A program made the translations under genes and the position numbers. A model generated the notes under the pieces. That model worked only from the letters and a program-made list of their open reading frames with translations. It ran no database searches and was not told the origin of the DNA. Shown piece by piece: positions 37,210 to 49,739 of a stretch of DNA of 64,000 nt. This DNA is from Typhlomys cinereus (lineage: Eukaryota; Chordata; Mammalia; Rodentia; Platacanthomyidae): positions 1,240,001-1,304,000 of the forward strand of contig JALPQD010000393.1 of the NCBI GenBank assembly GCA_023101885.1. The letters are read 5' to 3'. The stretch's first letter is position 1; every line of letters begins with the position of its first letter.

Positions 37210-37690
37210 TCACTGCTCTTGTGGTAAGGTTACAACAGCCCTTAGGCTATGCCCCAGGCCCTAGGCCATTTGTGAGTCCCACTAACTCGTTGGCCTTTTC
37301 TGCTCTAGGTCCCAGCAGGCTCCCTGCTCCTCAGTATGGTAGTGGAAGCCACCTGCTCAGCAGTCTCCACCAAGAAATCTACCCATCCTCCTGTGGTGGT
37401 ATTCTTCCTTCTCCTCCTCCTGCTTTCTTTCTCTCTCTCCCCTTCATATTCCCCGTCATTAAAGAACTTAAAAGTTTTCAAGAATTCAAGAGTCCAAAGA
37501 AAACCCAAGCAATGGGCTAGGACACCAACACCATACATCTGAGGATGTTTGAAATCATCCCATCAAACGGGAGAGAATCTTCGCTTCCAGCTTTAAGATA
37601 AGTAAACCCTTTTAAACCTTTCTGTTAGTCTCAATTGTTATTCACCATAGTTTAAGATTTCCATATAACCTACCCAAAAACCCATACAAC
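37210..37690. repeat. unclassified dispersed repeat, copy B
   Basis: Related to 6384-6770, most clearly at 37510-37685. Like copy A, it is followed on the right by an antisense polypyrimidine L1-type 3' end. The left part contains purine/pyrimidine-skewed sequence. Termini unknown. Confidence 0.55.
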
Positions 37691-37739
37691 TTCATGGCTT
37701 TGCCATTCACCTTTACACAACGCCAAGGAAGTAAACTTA

Positions 37740-38110
37740 AAAATGTTTTTTTTTTGTTACTTTGCGAACATATTGAGTATTCATCCCAGCTTCCCCCTCT
37801 GTCTCCCCTACCTCCCTTTTCCTCCCTTCTGTTCACCATTCCGTCCCACTCCCACACCCTTCAGCCTGTATGTTTCTTTGGACCCCAGGGTTCACTCTGG
37901 CTTCTCTACTCCTGTTGGGACTCAGGTCTCAGTGGTATATCAAGTTACCTCTCTTTAGGCCACGGCACTGATATGTTGTTCATTTTGCTTCACTCTTCCA
38001 GCTGTATATACAAAGGTGTGATCACTCTTAATTCACAAGCTGTGTCTTTTCCTTTACCCTAAGACTTATAATACCCAGTATGGGCACCAACTCTGCATCT
38101 GGGTCAGGGA
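37740..38110 (-). mobile_element. probable old L1 3' end, antisense
   Basis: A T-run (37747-37756), then a pyrimidine-rich tract (37790-37865), resembling the organisation at 6930-7260. No ORF2 is readable. Assignment rests on layout and is uncertain. Confidence 0.45.
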
Positions 38111-39854
38111 GCAAAGGCTTAGTTCAGGAGACTCGTTTTGGAGTTGTTATAAGAAGAAACAAATTCAGGGACTTTAAGTACCCAAATTGGGTGCTTTGTC
38201 TTACCACAAACCAATCTGACGAACATTGGTGGATAAAATGACTATTCTTGCTGTTAAAAATAACATGATTTTTTTAAGTCAATGAATTAAGTCTTCTAAC
38301 TAAGGTAGCTGCATTTCTTTTACCAGCTATGTTCAATGTAGCCACAGTAACATTCCTCTCATGGCTCCTTGATTGGAAACAGATGGTTGCAATGATTTTC
38401 AGATGATATTCTGATGATCTGGGAAGCACTGAACAAGCTTTAATTATCTTGAAATTCGAAGAAATAAGTTCTTATTTATTGAAGAAATGAGTGGCAAGAA
38501 ATTTTTTCTTCATGAATGACTTAACATGGAAAACAACTATGGTTAGGAATATCAAGTAAGTCAGTACAATTCAAGTATTTTGATTTCAATTGCATTTCTT
38601 TCCTCTTGATTTTTAAGGATTTATGTTGAGGAAGCCATTGTTGAATAAAGGATCAGAAGTAAATGCTATAAATGCATATCCTTATGTTTTTACATTTAGT
38701 GGTTTTCTTATTTTGGAAATAAGTTGAGATAACTTAAAATATAAAGGAAGAAAAAGCTATATATGGACATCCACACTCCCATGTAATTGATCTCACTCTG
38801 GGCTCTCAGTTGCAGACTATATGTATTACATATGTTGCAACAATGACCTGAGGTTTTAAAAATTTTATTATGCAAGTTTCCCACATGGATTCTCAGACAT
38901 TATAAAACTTCATTCCTCATACATTCTTAGAACATACATTTTATTAGTCTCAGAATAATTGGTGAAAAACAGATCTATACTCTACACTCTTTATTAAAGT
39001 GCTTTTAAAAGAATTTCTTTCCCTTTTTTAATTACATAGATGTTATTCCAATGACATATTATTGAATTAGTGGTCTAAAAACACTCTCTAGAAGTTTTAT
39101 CAGATTTTATAATATGATTATTTATAATAGAGATCTTATGATCTTACCTAAGAGGGAAGTCACTTGTCTTTAAATAATGACAACAGTAGCTAAATTACTT
39201 AGACTCTTAGTTGCTTTTGCCATAGCTTACTAAGCATGCATCTCTATTTTCTAAGTGTTTCTATGATTTTTCCCTCAAGAAATAACTCCCCTTTTACTAT
39301 TTAATTACTGTATTTCTTAGTATTGACTTACATTTTAAATTTATCTAATGTTATTGTAGATACTAAGTGCTTTTTTACATGATTATAGCCAATTTATTAT
39401 ATTTTATACCTTAATCCGCAATCCCATTTCTACTCTTCTCATCACAGTCATTCTTCTCTTCCTGTCTCCCTCCTAATTTTCTCACTTTTTACATGGCTGT
39501 CAACAGAATTTCATCTAGGTTTCCTTTGATGACATGTGCATTAGTACTACCTGGCGCACCAATCATGTATCAGTGGGTATATCACTGAGGAAAGCAATTA
39601 AGTTACTTTTTAATCTAGTAAGTATTTGCCCAGTTTTTGCTTTTGATATTTTCTTACAGACTTTTTCAACTTTTCTTTATATTTGGACCTTTAAATCAAT
39701 GGAAAGCTACATATTACAAATAAAATTTAGTTTTAAAAACTAGGTTTTAGTCTGATGGATTTCCTTTTCATTATGTACTTTAATCCATCTATATGTTACT
39801 GTTCTTAAAATTTTAGAATTTTTCACTGTACTATTTTAATTCAGTGTGTTATCC
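38111..39854. other. intergenic DNA, nothing recognised
   Basis: A/T-rich unique sequence without supported features. Confidence 0.45.
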
Positions 39855-40470
39855 TTCATCTTTAATATTTTTTATTTTTAGTATATATTTATTTTTCCCC
39901 AATCATACAACCTTAACTGTCCCCTCCCTCTCTCCGCCCCTCTCCAGTCCCCCTTGCACCTCCCCTCCCTTTCCCCTTCCTTTCACCTCCCTTCCCTCAC
40001 CTTCTTCAAGTCCCTCCCACTTCCCCTTCCCATTCCCTGGAGCATCCTTCTGTGTAATGCCAACCTGCCCTTTAAGTCCTCCACTCTAATGAGGTGTAAG
40101 GACTAAGTGACATAACCCAGAGCCCTTTCTTGGGCTCCCCTTTAGTATGGGAACACTACTATGACTGTTAATCCCTTGCCTCTAAGAATCCTAGTATCTG
40201 TGATGCATGCTAGACTTTGGGAAGCCATTGACATGTCAGTCATTGCGCAGGTCATGCAAAGTTTGATTATGGCTATTGCGGCCCTAAATTGTGTGAAGTA
40301 TCTTGTATAACATTGCTCCTCCCCATCTTTAGACTCTTACAAGCTTGCCAACCCCTCTTCAGCAAGTTTTCCTGAGCTTTTTAAGAATGGGGAGAGATTT
40401 GGCTGGTCTGGTTCCAGGTGATTAATGTAGGGTCTCTGGTGTTTGTTCTTTCTTGCTCTTTATTTGTTAG
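39855..40470 (-). mobile_element. L1 3' UTR, antisense
   Basis: T-rich left end, polypyrimidine tract (39920-40035), then conserved 3'-UTR blocks such as tgggaacactactatgactg, ttaatcccttgcctctaag and gatggggagag-type sequence in reverse (40385-40398), ending near the tctctggtg block at 40433. Same family as the copies at 43905 and 63575. Confidence 0.88.
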
Positions 40471-40509
40471 GGATATGTTTCTTCAAAGTACAAATCACAC
40501 TCACAAATA

Positions 40510-40547
40510 TGTGTGTGTGTGTGAGTGTGTGTGTGTGTGTGTATGTA
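40510..40547. repeat. (GT)n microsatellite
   Basis: GT run with one GA interruption. Confidence 0.9.
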
Positions 40548-40588
40548 TAATGGGATAGAGTCATTGAATTTAATGCTTATCTTTCTTT

Positions 40589-40627
40589 TTTAATGTTATT
40601 ATTTATTCAATTGTACATGTGTGTGCA

Positions 40628-40669
<42 letters not shown>

Positions 40670-40878
40670 TGTGTAGAACCACGGGTGAATCCGGGAACCA
40701 CCGTGGACCGCCTCCCCCTCCTCCTTGTTTACTCTGTCCCGGGATTCACAGGCTCCGCCCTACCAGGACCAGAAACGCAGGTGGCCGCCCGGCATCTATA
40801 CATAGGGTCTAGAACCTGAACTCAGGACCTTCCATCTGCAAGGCAGAGGCTTAACTCCTGAGCCACCTCTCCAGTCCC
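40589..40878 (-). mobile_element. young tRNA-derived SINE, copy 4
   Basis: Minus-strand member of the young SINE family. The TSD aatgcttatctttcttt (40572-40588) recurs as aatgcttacctttcttt (40879-40895) with one change. The internal (GT)n run is long. Its body shares variants with copy 3 (29375), for example the cctccttgtttac segment absent from copies 1, 2 and 5. Confidence 0.92.
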
Positions 40879-41044
40879 AATGCTTACCTTTCTTTAGTGT
40901 GTGAATATATTCTCACATCTAAAATTGCTCTCATATTTTAGCTGAACTAACTCAATGAGTAAGCATCCCATCAATTGATAGCTCCCCTAAATAAAGTATG
41001 TCTTACCTAGATTGATACCTACAGTTCACATTATCAAAAACTTA

Positions 41045-41205
41045 TCTTAGGAGTCTGGTGTCATAGCTCAGCAGGTAAACATGCGTTGTGTATACTTGAT
41101 ACCTGAATTCAATCACCACAACCATATGATGGGAAAAGAGAACCAGTTCCTGAAAGATGAAAGTTGTTCTCCTGACTTGCCAACCTATACCATAGAAAAG
41201 AAATT
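41045..41205 (+). mobile_element. degraded tRNA-derived SINE (B4/RSINE-like)
   Basis: The order gtgtcatagctcagcaggtaa, gatacctgaattcaatcac, tgaaagttgttctcctgac fits this class. No TSD was assigned. Confidence 0.6.
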
Positions 41206-41705
41206 CTCTTTTTTTTCTCTTGAAAATGTTATATACCTGTTTCCAATAAAAAAATTTCTATATTACATTCTTAAATTACTACCCCAAATTTATCTAATCC
41301 AAGACTGCTTCTATAGTTTTCCATTCTTCTTGGCAACTTACCAGCTGTAAATATTGTTTTCTTGATTGCTATGCTAGCTTGTTAGGACTATGAAATTTTT
41401 AGAAATCTACTTCTATTGCTTAGGGTTATCATGCTTCTTGATTTCTGGGTTCATCCTTTCTACCAGAACATAAACTGGTAGACCTTATGTCTGGAAATGA
41501 CTGAATACTGTGCTGTGTTCTATAATGCTGTCTTTGAGTTTTCTTCAAATGTCATCTCCACATGGAAACCTGGGGATAGATATGGAATGTTTAAAGAGTG
41601 ATATAATGGGATGGCAAAAATTCATAATATCTCTTACAAGTTTTTCATTGAAATAAAATCTCTTTCCATTTGTATGCACTCTTCTATTAAATGCCAGTCA
41701 TATAA

Positions 41706-41899
41706 TGCATTCTAGCAATGGAACAATTTGCTATACTTAGGATATGACTATCTGCAGATATTTTTCAAGTTTGTCAAAATAATGCAAGTGTTCCCTTGAA
41801 AAACATGCATAACTGCTCTTATGCATTGCCTTCTCTCTCCTTTTGTGAAAACTTGATTTATTTAGAAGATAATACCAAAGCTTCTTGTGAATGCCATTG
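41706..41899 (+). repeat. 194-bp direct duplication, copy 1
   Basis: Aligns without gaps to 42392-42585 with only about three mismatches. It has no SINE, L1 or LTR character that I recognise. Confidence 0.95.
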
Positions 41900-42391
41900 C
41901 TCCACTAATTGTTTTACAATGGATATTGCTATAAAATATGCATTTTAGTATACAGTATGTTGGTGAATTGTCATGTGCTATTTAAGCTCACTAAGACTCT
42001 GGCTCTGGCAGCAAGCTTCCCACCAACTTCAGACCCACCATGTCTCAAAGTGTCCTCCAAGATCCATTGTGCAAGTAAAGGCTGACCTCTGGCTCTGTGG
42101 GAAGGAGAAAGGAGAATGGAAAAATTGCTTTTGACCTTGAGAATAGAAGAATCATATTATTAAATAAAATTATGGTGTCTTTGAGAATAGCCTGCAATAA
42201 TACTTTCCCAGATGCCTCCCAAATTAAGAATTCAGCTCCTATTGATGTTAGGACCATCTTGTTGGAGCCCATTCATGGAAATAATGCTCTATTCTCTTGA
42301 TACTTCTAGATGAGGATCTCCAGTTGACTGCCTCTTTGGGGCTTCCTTATTACATTTCTATTGGGTGTTTTAAGATCTTCATTTGCTATTT
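41900..42391. other. spacer between the two 194-bp copies
   Basis: 492 bp of sequence not repeated elsewhere in the window. A 75-residue minus-strand frame (42045-42272) and a 67-residue plus-strand frame overlap here; neither shows a known motif. Confidence 0.5.
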
Positions 42392-42585
42392 TGCATTCTA
42401 GCAATAGAACAATTTGCTATACTTAGGATATGACTATCTGCAGATATTCTTCAAGTTTGTCAAAATAATGCAAGTGTTCCCTTGAAAAACATGCATAACT
42501 GCTCTTATGCATTGCCTTCTCTCTCCTTTTGTGAAAACTTTATTTATTTAGAAGATAATACCAAAGCTTCTTGTGAATGCCATTG
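42392..42585 (+). repeat. 194-bp direct duplication, copy 2
   Basis: Second copy, offset exactly 686 bp from the first. Flanking sequence differs on both sides, so the duplicated block has sharp edges. Confidence 0.95.
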
Positions 42586-43904
42586 TTATCTGCTCCTTCT
42601 CTCTACTTGCTATTTATTCTTTTTCTTTGGTTTATAAATATTTAATAAGCTCACAAATTCAGAACTGAAACAACATCCATCAAAAATCATTACATAGTAG
42701 CACAAAGAACAGCACAGTTGATGAATAAGTACAAAATGAAATTCACAAGTTATCATTTACTATAAGGACCACCATGTAATATCCATGATGGCTATCTTTT
42801 TGATGTTGTCTCATAACTGAAATGCCTGCCCCTTATTAGTTAAATATTGAATTGGATCAAGCAAAGTCTTCACTTAATACATTCAGCAATGAGATCCACA
42901 GAAATCTTCCTGTGATACTGAGAGATTTTTGGGCTTAAATTTTGTTTAAATACCATGAAAAATTCTGAAGTTCACTGCAATTTCTGAAGCCCAATGACAG
43001 TAGAAGAAGAAATAAATGTGTATTAGTTCAGTGTTTTGATTTTATAAAACAAATTTTCTTCAAACCACTTAAAATGCTGAAAAAATTATAAATTAATAAA
43101 TGTCACAGAATATGTTAATATCACACATTTCTTTGAATTCATGGAGCTAAAGTTTTAGCAAATATTATACTTTTTATATCCCTGAAATTATATAAATTTG
43201 TGCTTAACCAGAAAAAGGCACAAAAGAAAACTAATAACCTATTTATTTTTGACATTCATATCTCATAACTCATTATTCATCATTGAATAATGATGTGAAT
43301 GTTAATTCAGTGTTGAGAACTATTCTAAGCTTTTCTTCTGTTCAGAACCTTTTTGTTAAGAAAGATATATATAAGCTGGTTATACCTTACTCTACATGTC
43401 TGTCATCCTGGTTAGATTATATGCCTACAAGAAACTTGGCTCAAGCCTACCTCTGTTTCTCAGTGCTTTCCTTGCTGAGTTTCTCTAACTTACCTGTGCC
43501 TTGATTTCCTTGTCTTATTTGAGATTCATACCTATCTCATCATCTTTCAAGATTTATTACTTTTCCATGCAGGTTTCTGAAGAATACAAGGCATATGGTA
43601 AGTATTCTACTAGTGTTAGTAACCATGCTCATTGCTTTAATAAATTTACCCTTTTCATCAACAATTATAACGGTGATAATAAAAGTCATGTGCAGTTTCT
43701 CAGTTTCAAGATGCCTTGTGAGTATGTAAAGATGTCCCTTAAGCAGACAGAAGTGAATTTAGGTCTTAAGACTAAGTCACTATTTTGAAAGCATTCTAGT
43801 CAGAGGCAAAGCACATCTAAAAAGTCCACGAGACATTGAAGCTTCCTGGCATATGGGAGGAACAGTGCAGAGCTTAAAGGCTGTCAATGGAAGAAGTGGG
43901 TCAG
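42586..43904. other. intergenic DNA, nothing recognised
   Basis: A/T-rich. The 95-residue frame at 43501-43788 lacks known domains or a supported gene context. Confidence 0.45.
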
Positions 43905-44376
43905 TGCAGAAGAGGGGGCGGTAAGATTGTAAGAGCCTAAAGATGGGGAGGAGCAACGATCTGCAAGATATTCCACACAAGTTAGAGCCGACATAATCAT
44001 AATAGGACTTTGCATGACCTGTGCAATGACCAACATATCATTTAACCCCCATAGTCTAGCATGGATCACAGACACTACAATTCTTAGAGGCAAGGGATTA
44101 ACAGCCACAATAGTGTTCCTATACTAAAGAGGAACACAAAAAAAGAGCTCTAGGCAATGCCAATGAGTCCTTACACCTCATCAGAGAGGAAGACCCAGAG
44201 GGAAATTTGACATGCACACTAAAGAATGCTCCAGAATAGGGGGAGGGGCACTGGGAGAAAGGGAGGAAGGGGGAAAGGAAGAGGAAAAGGGGGAGGGACC
44301 AAGAGGGTCTAGGAAGGAGTGGAGGGAGAGAGGGGAATGGGGTACTTATCAACTTTGTATGAGTGGAAGAAATTAA
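43905..44376 (+). mobile_element. L1 3'-UTR fragment, first of a tandem pair
   Basis: Starts at the gaagagggggcggtaag block and ends with tttgtatgagtgg plus a short A-rich tail. Purine-rich tract at about 44235-44340. Close to the subfamily at 4068-6363. Confidence 0.88.
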
Positions 44377-44382
44377 AAAGAT

Positions 44383-44905
44383 GTCAAATCTCTCCCCAGG
44401 GAACCTTGTGGAAGAAGGGGTGGCAAGACTGTAAAAGCCTCAAGATGCGGAGGACCAACGATATGCAAGATGCTCCATACAAATCAGGGCTCTAGCAGCC
44501 AGGATATGGCCACAATGTAATTGGACCTTGCCTGACCTGCACAATGTCAACAACCCTCCCAAAGCGTGAATCACAGGGGAGTAGGTTTCAGTCAATAAGA
44601 TATTTAGAGGCAAGAGATTAAATAGTCATAATAGAGTTCCCATATTAGCAGGCAGCCCAAGAAGGGGCCCCAAACTATGCCACTGAGTCTTGAATCCTCA
44701 CTAGTGTAGAGGACTCAGAGGCATATTCAGTAGATGATCTGAAGGATGGGAAGGAAGCACCAGGAGAAGAGAAAGGAAAGAAAAGGTTTGAGGGGGGGAG
44801 TAGGAAAGGAGGAGAGTGAAAGAGGGGACAACAAAGGTGAAGGGAGGAGGAGGGAGAAGAAGGGAGTACCTATTGAGCTTGTATAACTAGGCACAAAAAG
44901 GTAAT
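44383..44905 (+). mobile_element. L1 3'-UTR fragment, second of a tandem pair
   Basis: Starts at aatctctccccag, ends with gagcttgtataactaggc and an A-rich tail. The terminal sequence differs from its neighbour and matches the antisense copy at 36590, so it is a distinct, older subfamily. Confidence 0.85.
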
Positions 44906-45065
44906 AAAATGTCATGTAACAAATATTCTTATAAATGAAGAAGAGAATATAACAATTTTTTGTGTCAGGTAAATATTTTCTAAATGTTTTATTTTCTTTT
45001 AAAAATGTGGAATCCCATGGAGATGCCTTGAGCTTTGAGCATACAGGGAAGGTTGAAGCTGTTCT

Positions 45066-45084
45066 ATTTTTTAAACTTTATTTT

Positions 45085-45133
<49 letters not shown>

Positions 45134-45686
45134 AGAAGGCACTGTATGTCCCTGTGGAGAACTAAGGGTAACTTCAGGAATTATCCTGGATTACTTCTAC
45201 CACATTTTTGCTTCTCTCTGGGATTTCCCAAGTTCCACCAACCTGGGCCAGAGTGCAGGCTGCCACCATTTCTGTTTGGTATTTTTATGTGGTATTTAGG
45301 ATCTATACTCAGGATCTTTTTTTTTTAAAATTTTTTTTATTATTATTATTTATTCAACTGTGCGCATATGCGTGTGTATGTGCACGCGTGTGTGTGTGTC
45401 TGTGTGTGTGTGTCTGTGTATGTGTAGAACCACGGACGAATTCACGAACCACCATGGACGCCTCCACCTCCTTCTGCCCCGGGATTCACAGGCTCCGCCC
45501 TACCAGGACCAGAAGCGCAGGCCACCCCGCTTCCGCCTGGCGTCTATACGTGGGATCTGGGATCCGAACTCAGGACCTTCCGCCTGCAAGGCGGAGGCTT
45601 AATCCCTGAGCCACCTTTCCAGCCCTATACTCAGGATCTTCTACTTTCAAGACAGAGGCTTAAGCCCTGAACGATCTCTCTGGCCC
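45066..45686 (-). mobile_element. older SINE of the same family, split by a nested young SINE
   Basis: Outer pieces 45066-45318 and 45625-45686 join across the insertion. They show the family's layout in reverse: (GT)n at 45087-45132, a diverged body (gggatttcccaagttccacc, gcaggctgccacc), then gacagaggcttaagccctga and the head gatctctctggccc. Clearly related to the young copies but much more diverged. Confidence 0.82.
45319..45624 (-). mobile_element. young tRNA-derived SINE, copy 5 (nested)
   Basis: Near-identical to copies 1 and 2. The 16-bp TSD ctatactcaggatctt lies at 45303-45318 and 45625-45640. It sits inside an older SINE of its own family in the same orientation, a clear relative-age marker. 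Confidence 0.95.
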
Positions 45687-47254
45687 AAGTAACACAGTTC
45701 ATTCTTAACTTCATATGTATTATTTGGGAAAACACTGAATATTCTAAATGATGCATCAATTCAACAATTCTCTACTAGTTATTCTGCCCTACAAGATGAA
45801 AGTGGAGTTGTATTATGGTTTATATCCATGATCCAGGTGCAAATGATGGCAATCTTGATGATGCATGCAATGCTCCAGGGGAAACACCATGAGCAAGGGA
45901 AAGCAGGTGTGCTGACTTGGTATATTCTCTAGTTTTCAAAACACCCCCCATGCCACATTAAGAAATGTTCTGATATGTCTTGTGCATCTTTTAAGAATCT
46001 GCAGTAGGTTAAGGCATGGCATGAGATAGCAGTCATTGGCTACAGCTCAGTCTTCATCCACCAGACAAAACAGATGAGAGAAGGGTATAAAGAAGACATT
46101 TTCCAAAAGCAGCTCTGTAAGGGACAAGAGAGAGCAAGGCTTTATACTCCTGCTACTCACATTCCTTCTGACACATGCAAGTGTATATAAATGAAAAGAT
46201 GATTTAAATAGCTCCCACCATATAGAGAAAATGTAAAGATGATGAAAAGTTTCATTTTTCCAGCCTCCATTGCTCTCCTACATAATTTTATGGTGATAAA
46301 TGAATTTTTGCATTCTAAAGAACTAGATAACAAGCTAGTGAATATAGGAACACACCATTCATCATGAAGGATTTGATGTATAAAAAATACTGAACTGGGC
46401 ATTATAAGACTTTCTAAAGAATCTTTTCAGAATGATTTAATTAAAATGGAATATTGCAAAGAGAATGCTTACAGCAGCATTTTGCAAAGTCCCCACTTTT
46501 GCCTGTTCAGCAGTTAAATACAGGTAAAGAGAAATGCCTCTTTTCCACCACAGGTGATATAGCCATAGATACCTTTCTACTTCAGTAACTTTCTCAAGCC
46601 AAACTGCTGTAACTTGGTTACAACTTACCAAAATGATAATAAAATGAGGACAGTTTTTTGAAACAAAACAGTGATTTTCAGAATGAATACACATATAAAT
46701 GAGAGAGATAGATTACAATTCCTTAGTGCATGATTTTTGCTGAAAAGACTTATTTTCGAACTATTTCAGAAAAGTAGGACACCAGATTAGATCATTTTCA
46801 GAAATGCTAAACTGAAGAAATATTGTTTGTTACTGCAAAGACTTTTCAGACCATTTAGCCGTGGATGTCTGAATGGATGGCATAGCAGAAGTACTTTCCT
46901 ATGATTTTTGTATAGAGTCATATGTCTGAGAATGCAAGTGAAGTGATGGTGTCAAAAATATCTTATCAAAAATACATGTTGTGTAAAACATGGTTTGATA
47001 GCATAATCTATGGTACTTTGTGGATTTTTTGGTTTCTTGAAATAATATCTGCATGTAGACTTCAAAACAGAATTGCTTTAATTGCATTCTCTTTACACTT
47101 TTTCCTCAGTCATGGTGATTATATACATGAAAGTCCCTAGTTTAATTACACTACTCCTGATATCTTCATATACTTCCACATTCACAATGATAAAAATTGG
47201 TCAATTTAAGCCATTGACCATTATCTAAATCAAACCCCAGCATGCGCAAATGCG
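45687..47254. other. intergenic DNA, nothing recognised
   Basis: No supported gene or repeat. Frames of up to 85 residues have no known motif. Confidence 0.45.
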
Positions 47255-47262
47255 TGCACACG

Positions 47263-47310
<48 letters not shown>
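47255..47310. repeat. (CA)n microsatellite
   Basis: CA run of more than 40 bp preceded by CG/CA alternating sequence. Confidence 0.92.
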
Positions 47311-49739
47311 AGACCAGGACTTTCAAGATCTCTTGACACTTCTCAGAGACACAATAAACAAATCCGAGTTGAATAAGGGAAAGCCAGATAATTTTGAGAA
47401 TCAATCAATGAATAGTTGATTCTCCCAACAATAAAAGACTTGAATATTAAGTTTAGAAATCTGTAAAAGCATATCTGATTTTCCATAATGTAACATGAAA
47501 GGTTAGAATTTGTAAGAAATTCTGAAAGACTAGAGGTGGTGAAGAATTATTTGGCCTGAGAGTGGAAAATTCCTGGAATTTTAAAATTATTTTTAAAATT
47601 TATTTATATTTTCTAATTTTATAAGCACAGTGAGAGCATTATCTAATGAATATACTTAAATTATTGAAAACACAAACTAAAAACAGTTCAAACTACCAAG
47701 TAAGCCACCAGTAGCAGATTGTGATTATATATCAGTTGACATGCATGTTTGATAGTGGTTTTGTCATGTATTTTATTGCTGAGAAGTTACTTTTTATTTT
47801 CAGCGAGAAAAGATTGTCTACTGTGGAGATATTTAACATTAACAGATGCAGCCTGTATGAATTGATCAGTGACCTGTTAGGTTTGGACTCTGTCAGGATC
47901 ATTTTCATTACTAAAATTATTGCTTCATTAACAATTACTGGGCAGCTCTGTGAAAAGTTTTGTCTTCAGTAAAGCGGAGGCATCAGTTATAAACACAACT
48001 AAGGTGTTGGTTAAATTTATGAATAACCCTCAATGTTTCTATCAAGGAGCAGATACACTAAACCAACAGATCATTCTCACAGTCAGGATGTGAAGATGAT
48101 TATAAGTCTCATAGATGGAAGGCTGATGTATCCTATCTTGGGGACCTCTTAAACCTGACTATCAGAGACAAATTTTGTACATTATTTAAACAATTAACCA
48201 AATGTGCACAATTCAAATTGATTTATTAATAACTGAATTTACCTATCTCCAAACTTAACAGCTATGAGGACCCAAACCTTGGAAATAACTTATGTCAGCT
48301 GAAACACTTCTTGGAAAAGATGGACCAAGGAGATGCTTCTTGAATATATCATGTTCTCAAATTTTATAAAATTGCATCAGTTTAATTGCAAGGTCTTTGT
48401 AGACATTAATATCAACAAGCGTGTGCTGTTTTAATATCTAATTCTTGTATTTTCAGTGAATAAGTAGCAGCTGATATCTTTCTGCCTCATCTTGCTGTCA
48501 GTGCCTCAGCACTCACGTCAACAGAGGTGACCATGGGGATCCTGTCTCATTAGGATGATCAGTGAATTCATCAGTGCCAGTGGGATACATATCCCACAGT
48601 CAAAGTCAAGGACAGTGCGATGCTGCTGTATTGACTAAAGAAGTGCCAATCTGAGGCATTTCCATATTTAGGACATCAGGTAGGAATGAAAGTAACCCAT
48701 TTATCTCCAATTACATAGCAGGAAGTTATGCAAAGATAGAACTTTTATAACCTTAAAGTAGATATACCTTAAGAGGAAACTAGCTAGCATTAGCATAGCG
48801 ATTATTTGTTTTCAAGGAAGAAACAGTAATGCACAAATAGGAAATGAGTGGTAGAAGGACAGTACTTATCTATTGGAGTGATCTGAGCTTAACCATTTCA
48901 TTTCTCAGACCATGAATGGATAATCCAATACTCTGTTGTCGCTTGCCTCAGTCATTCCTGTCCTTTATTTTTGCTTTCATAATTTATAAAACAAATATGT
49001 TCACAAGCTGATTCTCAACATCTACAAAAATAAGCATCAAAGAATATTTTTTCTACTATTCATCTTGGATTCAGCATTTATGGCCATTCTTGTTGCTATC
49101 AGACATTCAATAGGAAGTAAAATAGTATATAGAGATTCCAGCTCTTAAGTGATTTCCACAGTATCTTCTTTTACATTCAGAGACAAGTGTAGTATTGTCC
49201 AGGCTTTATCTTTTATATAGCTATTGTATATGCTTACATTAATAAAATACATAACATTTTTATGTTGAAATTTTGAATGATTACAATTTACATAGGACAT
49301 TCTACTGTGCTACTTGCATACTGTATTGAGAAATTTATTAATGTTAATAAAATGAAACTAATTCATTATGTAGAATGAAGGATGTATATAAATAGTAAAG
49401 TTGATATTCTCTTGTATCCATTGTTGTCTATGGTATCTTATTTTAGCTACTTATATTTAAAATAATTATGTGTTCTTAATCATGTCTTCTTGTTAATTTT
49501 CACTCAAATTCTTTATGAGTACAAAGATAAAAAATGAGATAAAACTTACAACAATTTCTTGATTTTACATATAATTTTACCATTTATTAAGGAAAAAAGA
49601 AAATTTACATATTGGTTAGGTGAATATGCTTATTTGTTTTAAATGCTGGCTGAATATTTGACAGGTCAGGACATAGAACATCTCCAACATTTTCAAAGTT
49701 GGTTCATATTCTCATTCATTTAATTTTTGTTAGCAAACT
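47311..49739. other. intergenic DNA, possible conserved non-coding segment
   Basis: No gene or young repeat. About 47790-48010 is less simple in composition than its surroundings and lacks repeat signatures. It could be a conserved element, but that needs alignment. Confidence 0.4.

Noticed and set aside
41998..42300. Possible processed gene fragment between the 194-bp duplicates
   Set aside because: An ATG in a fair context and two opposing short frames are present, but no recognisable protein, poly-A tail or TSD.
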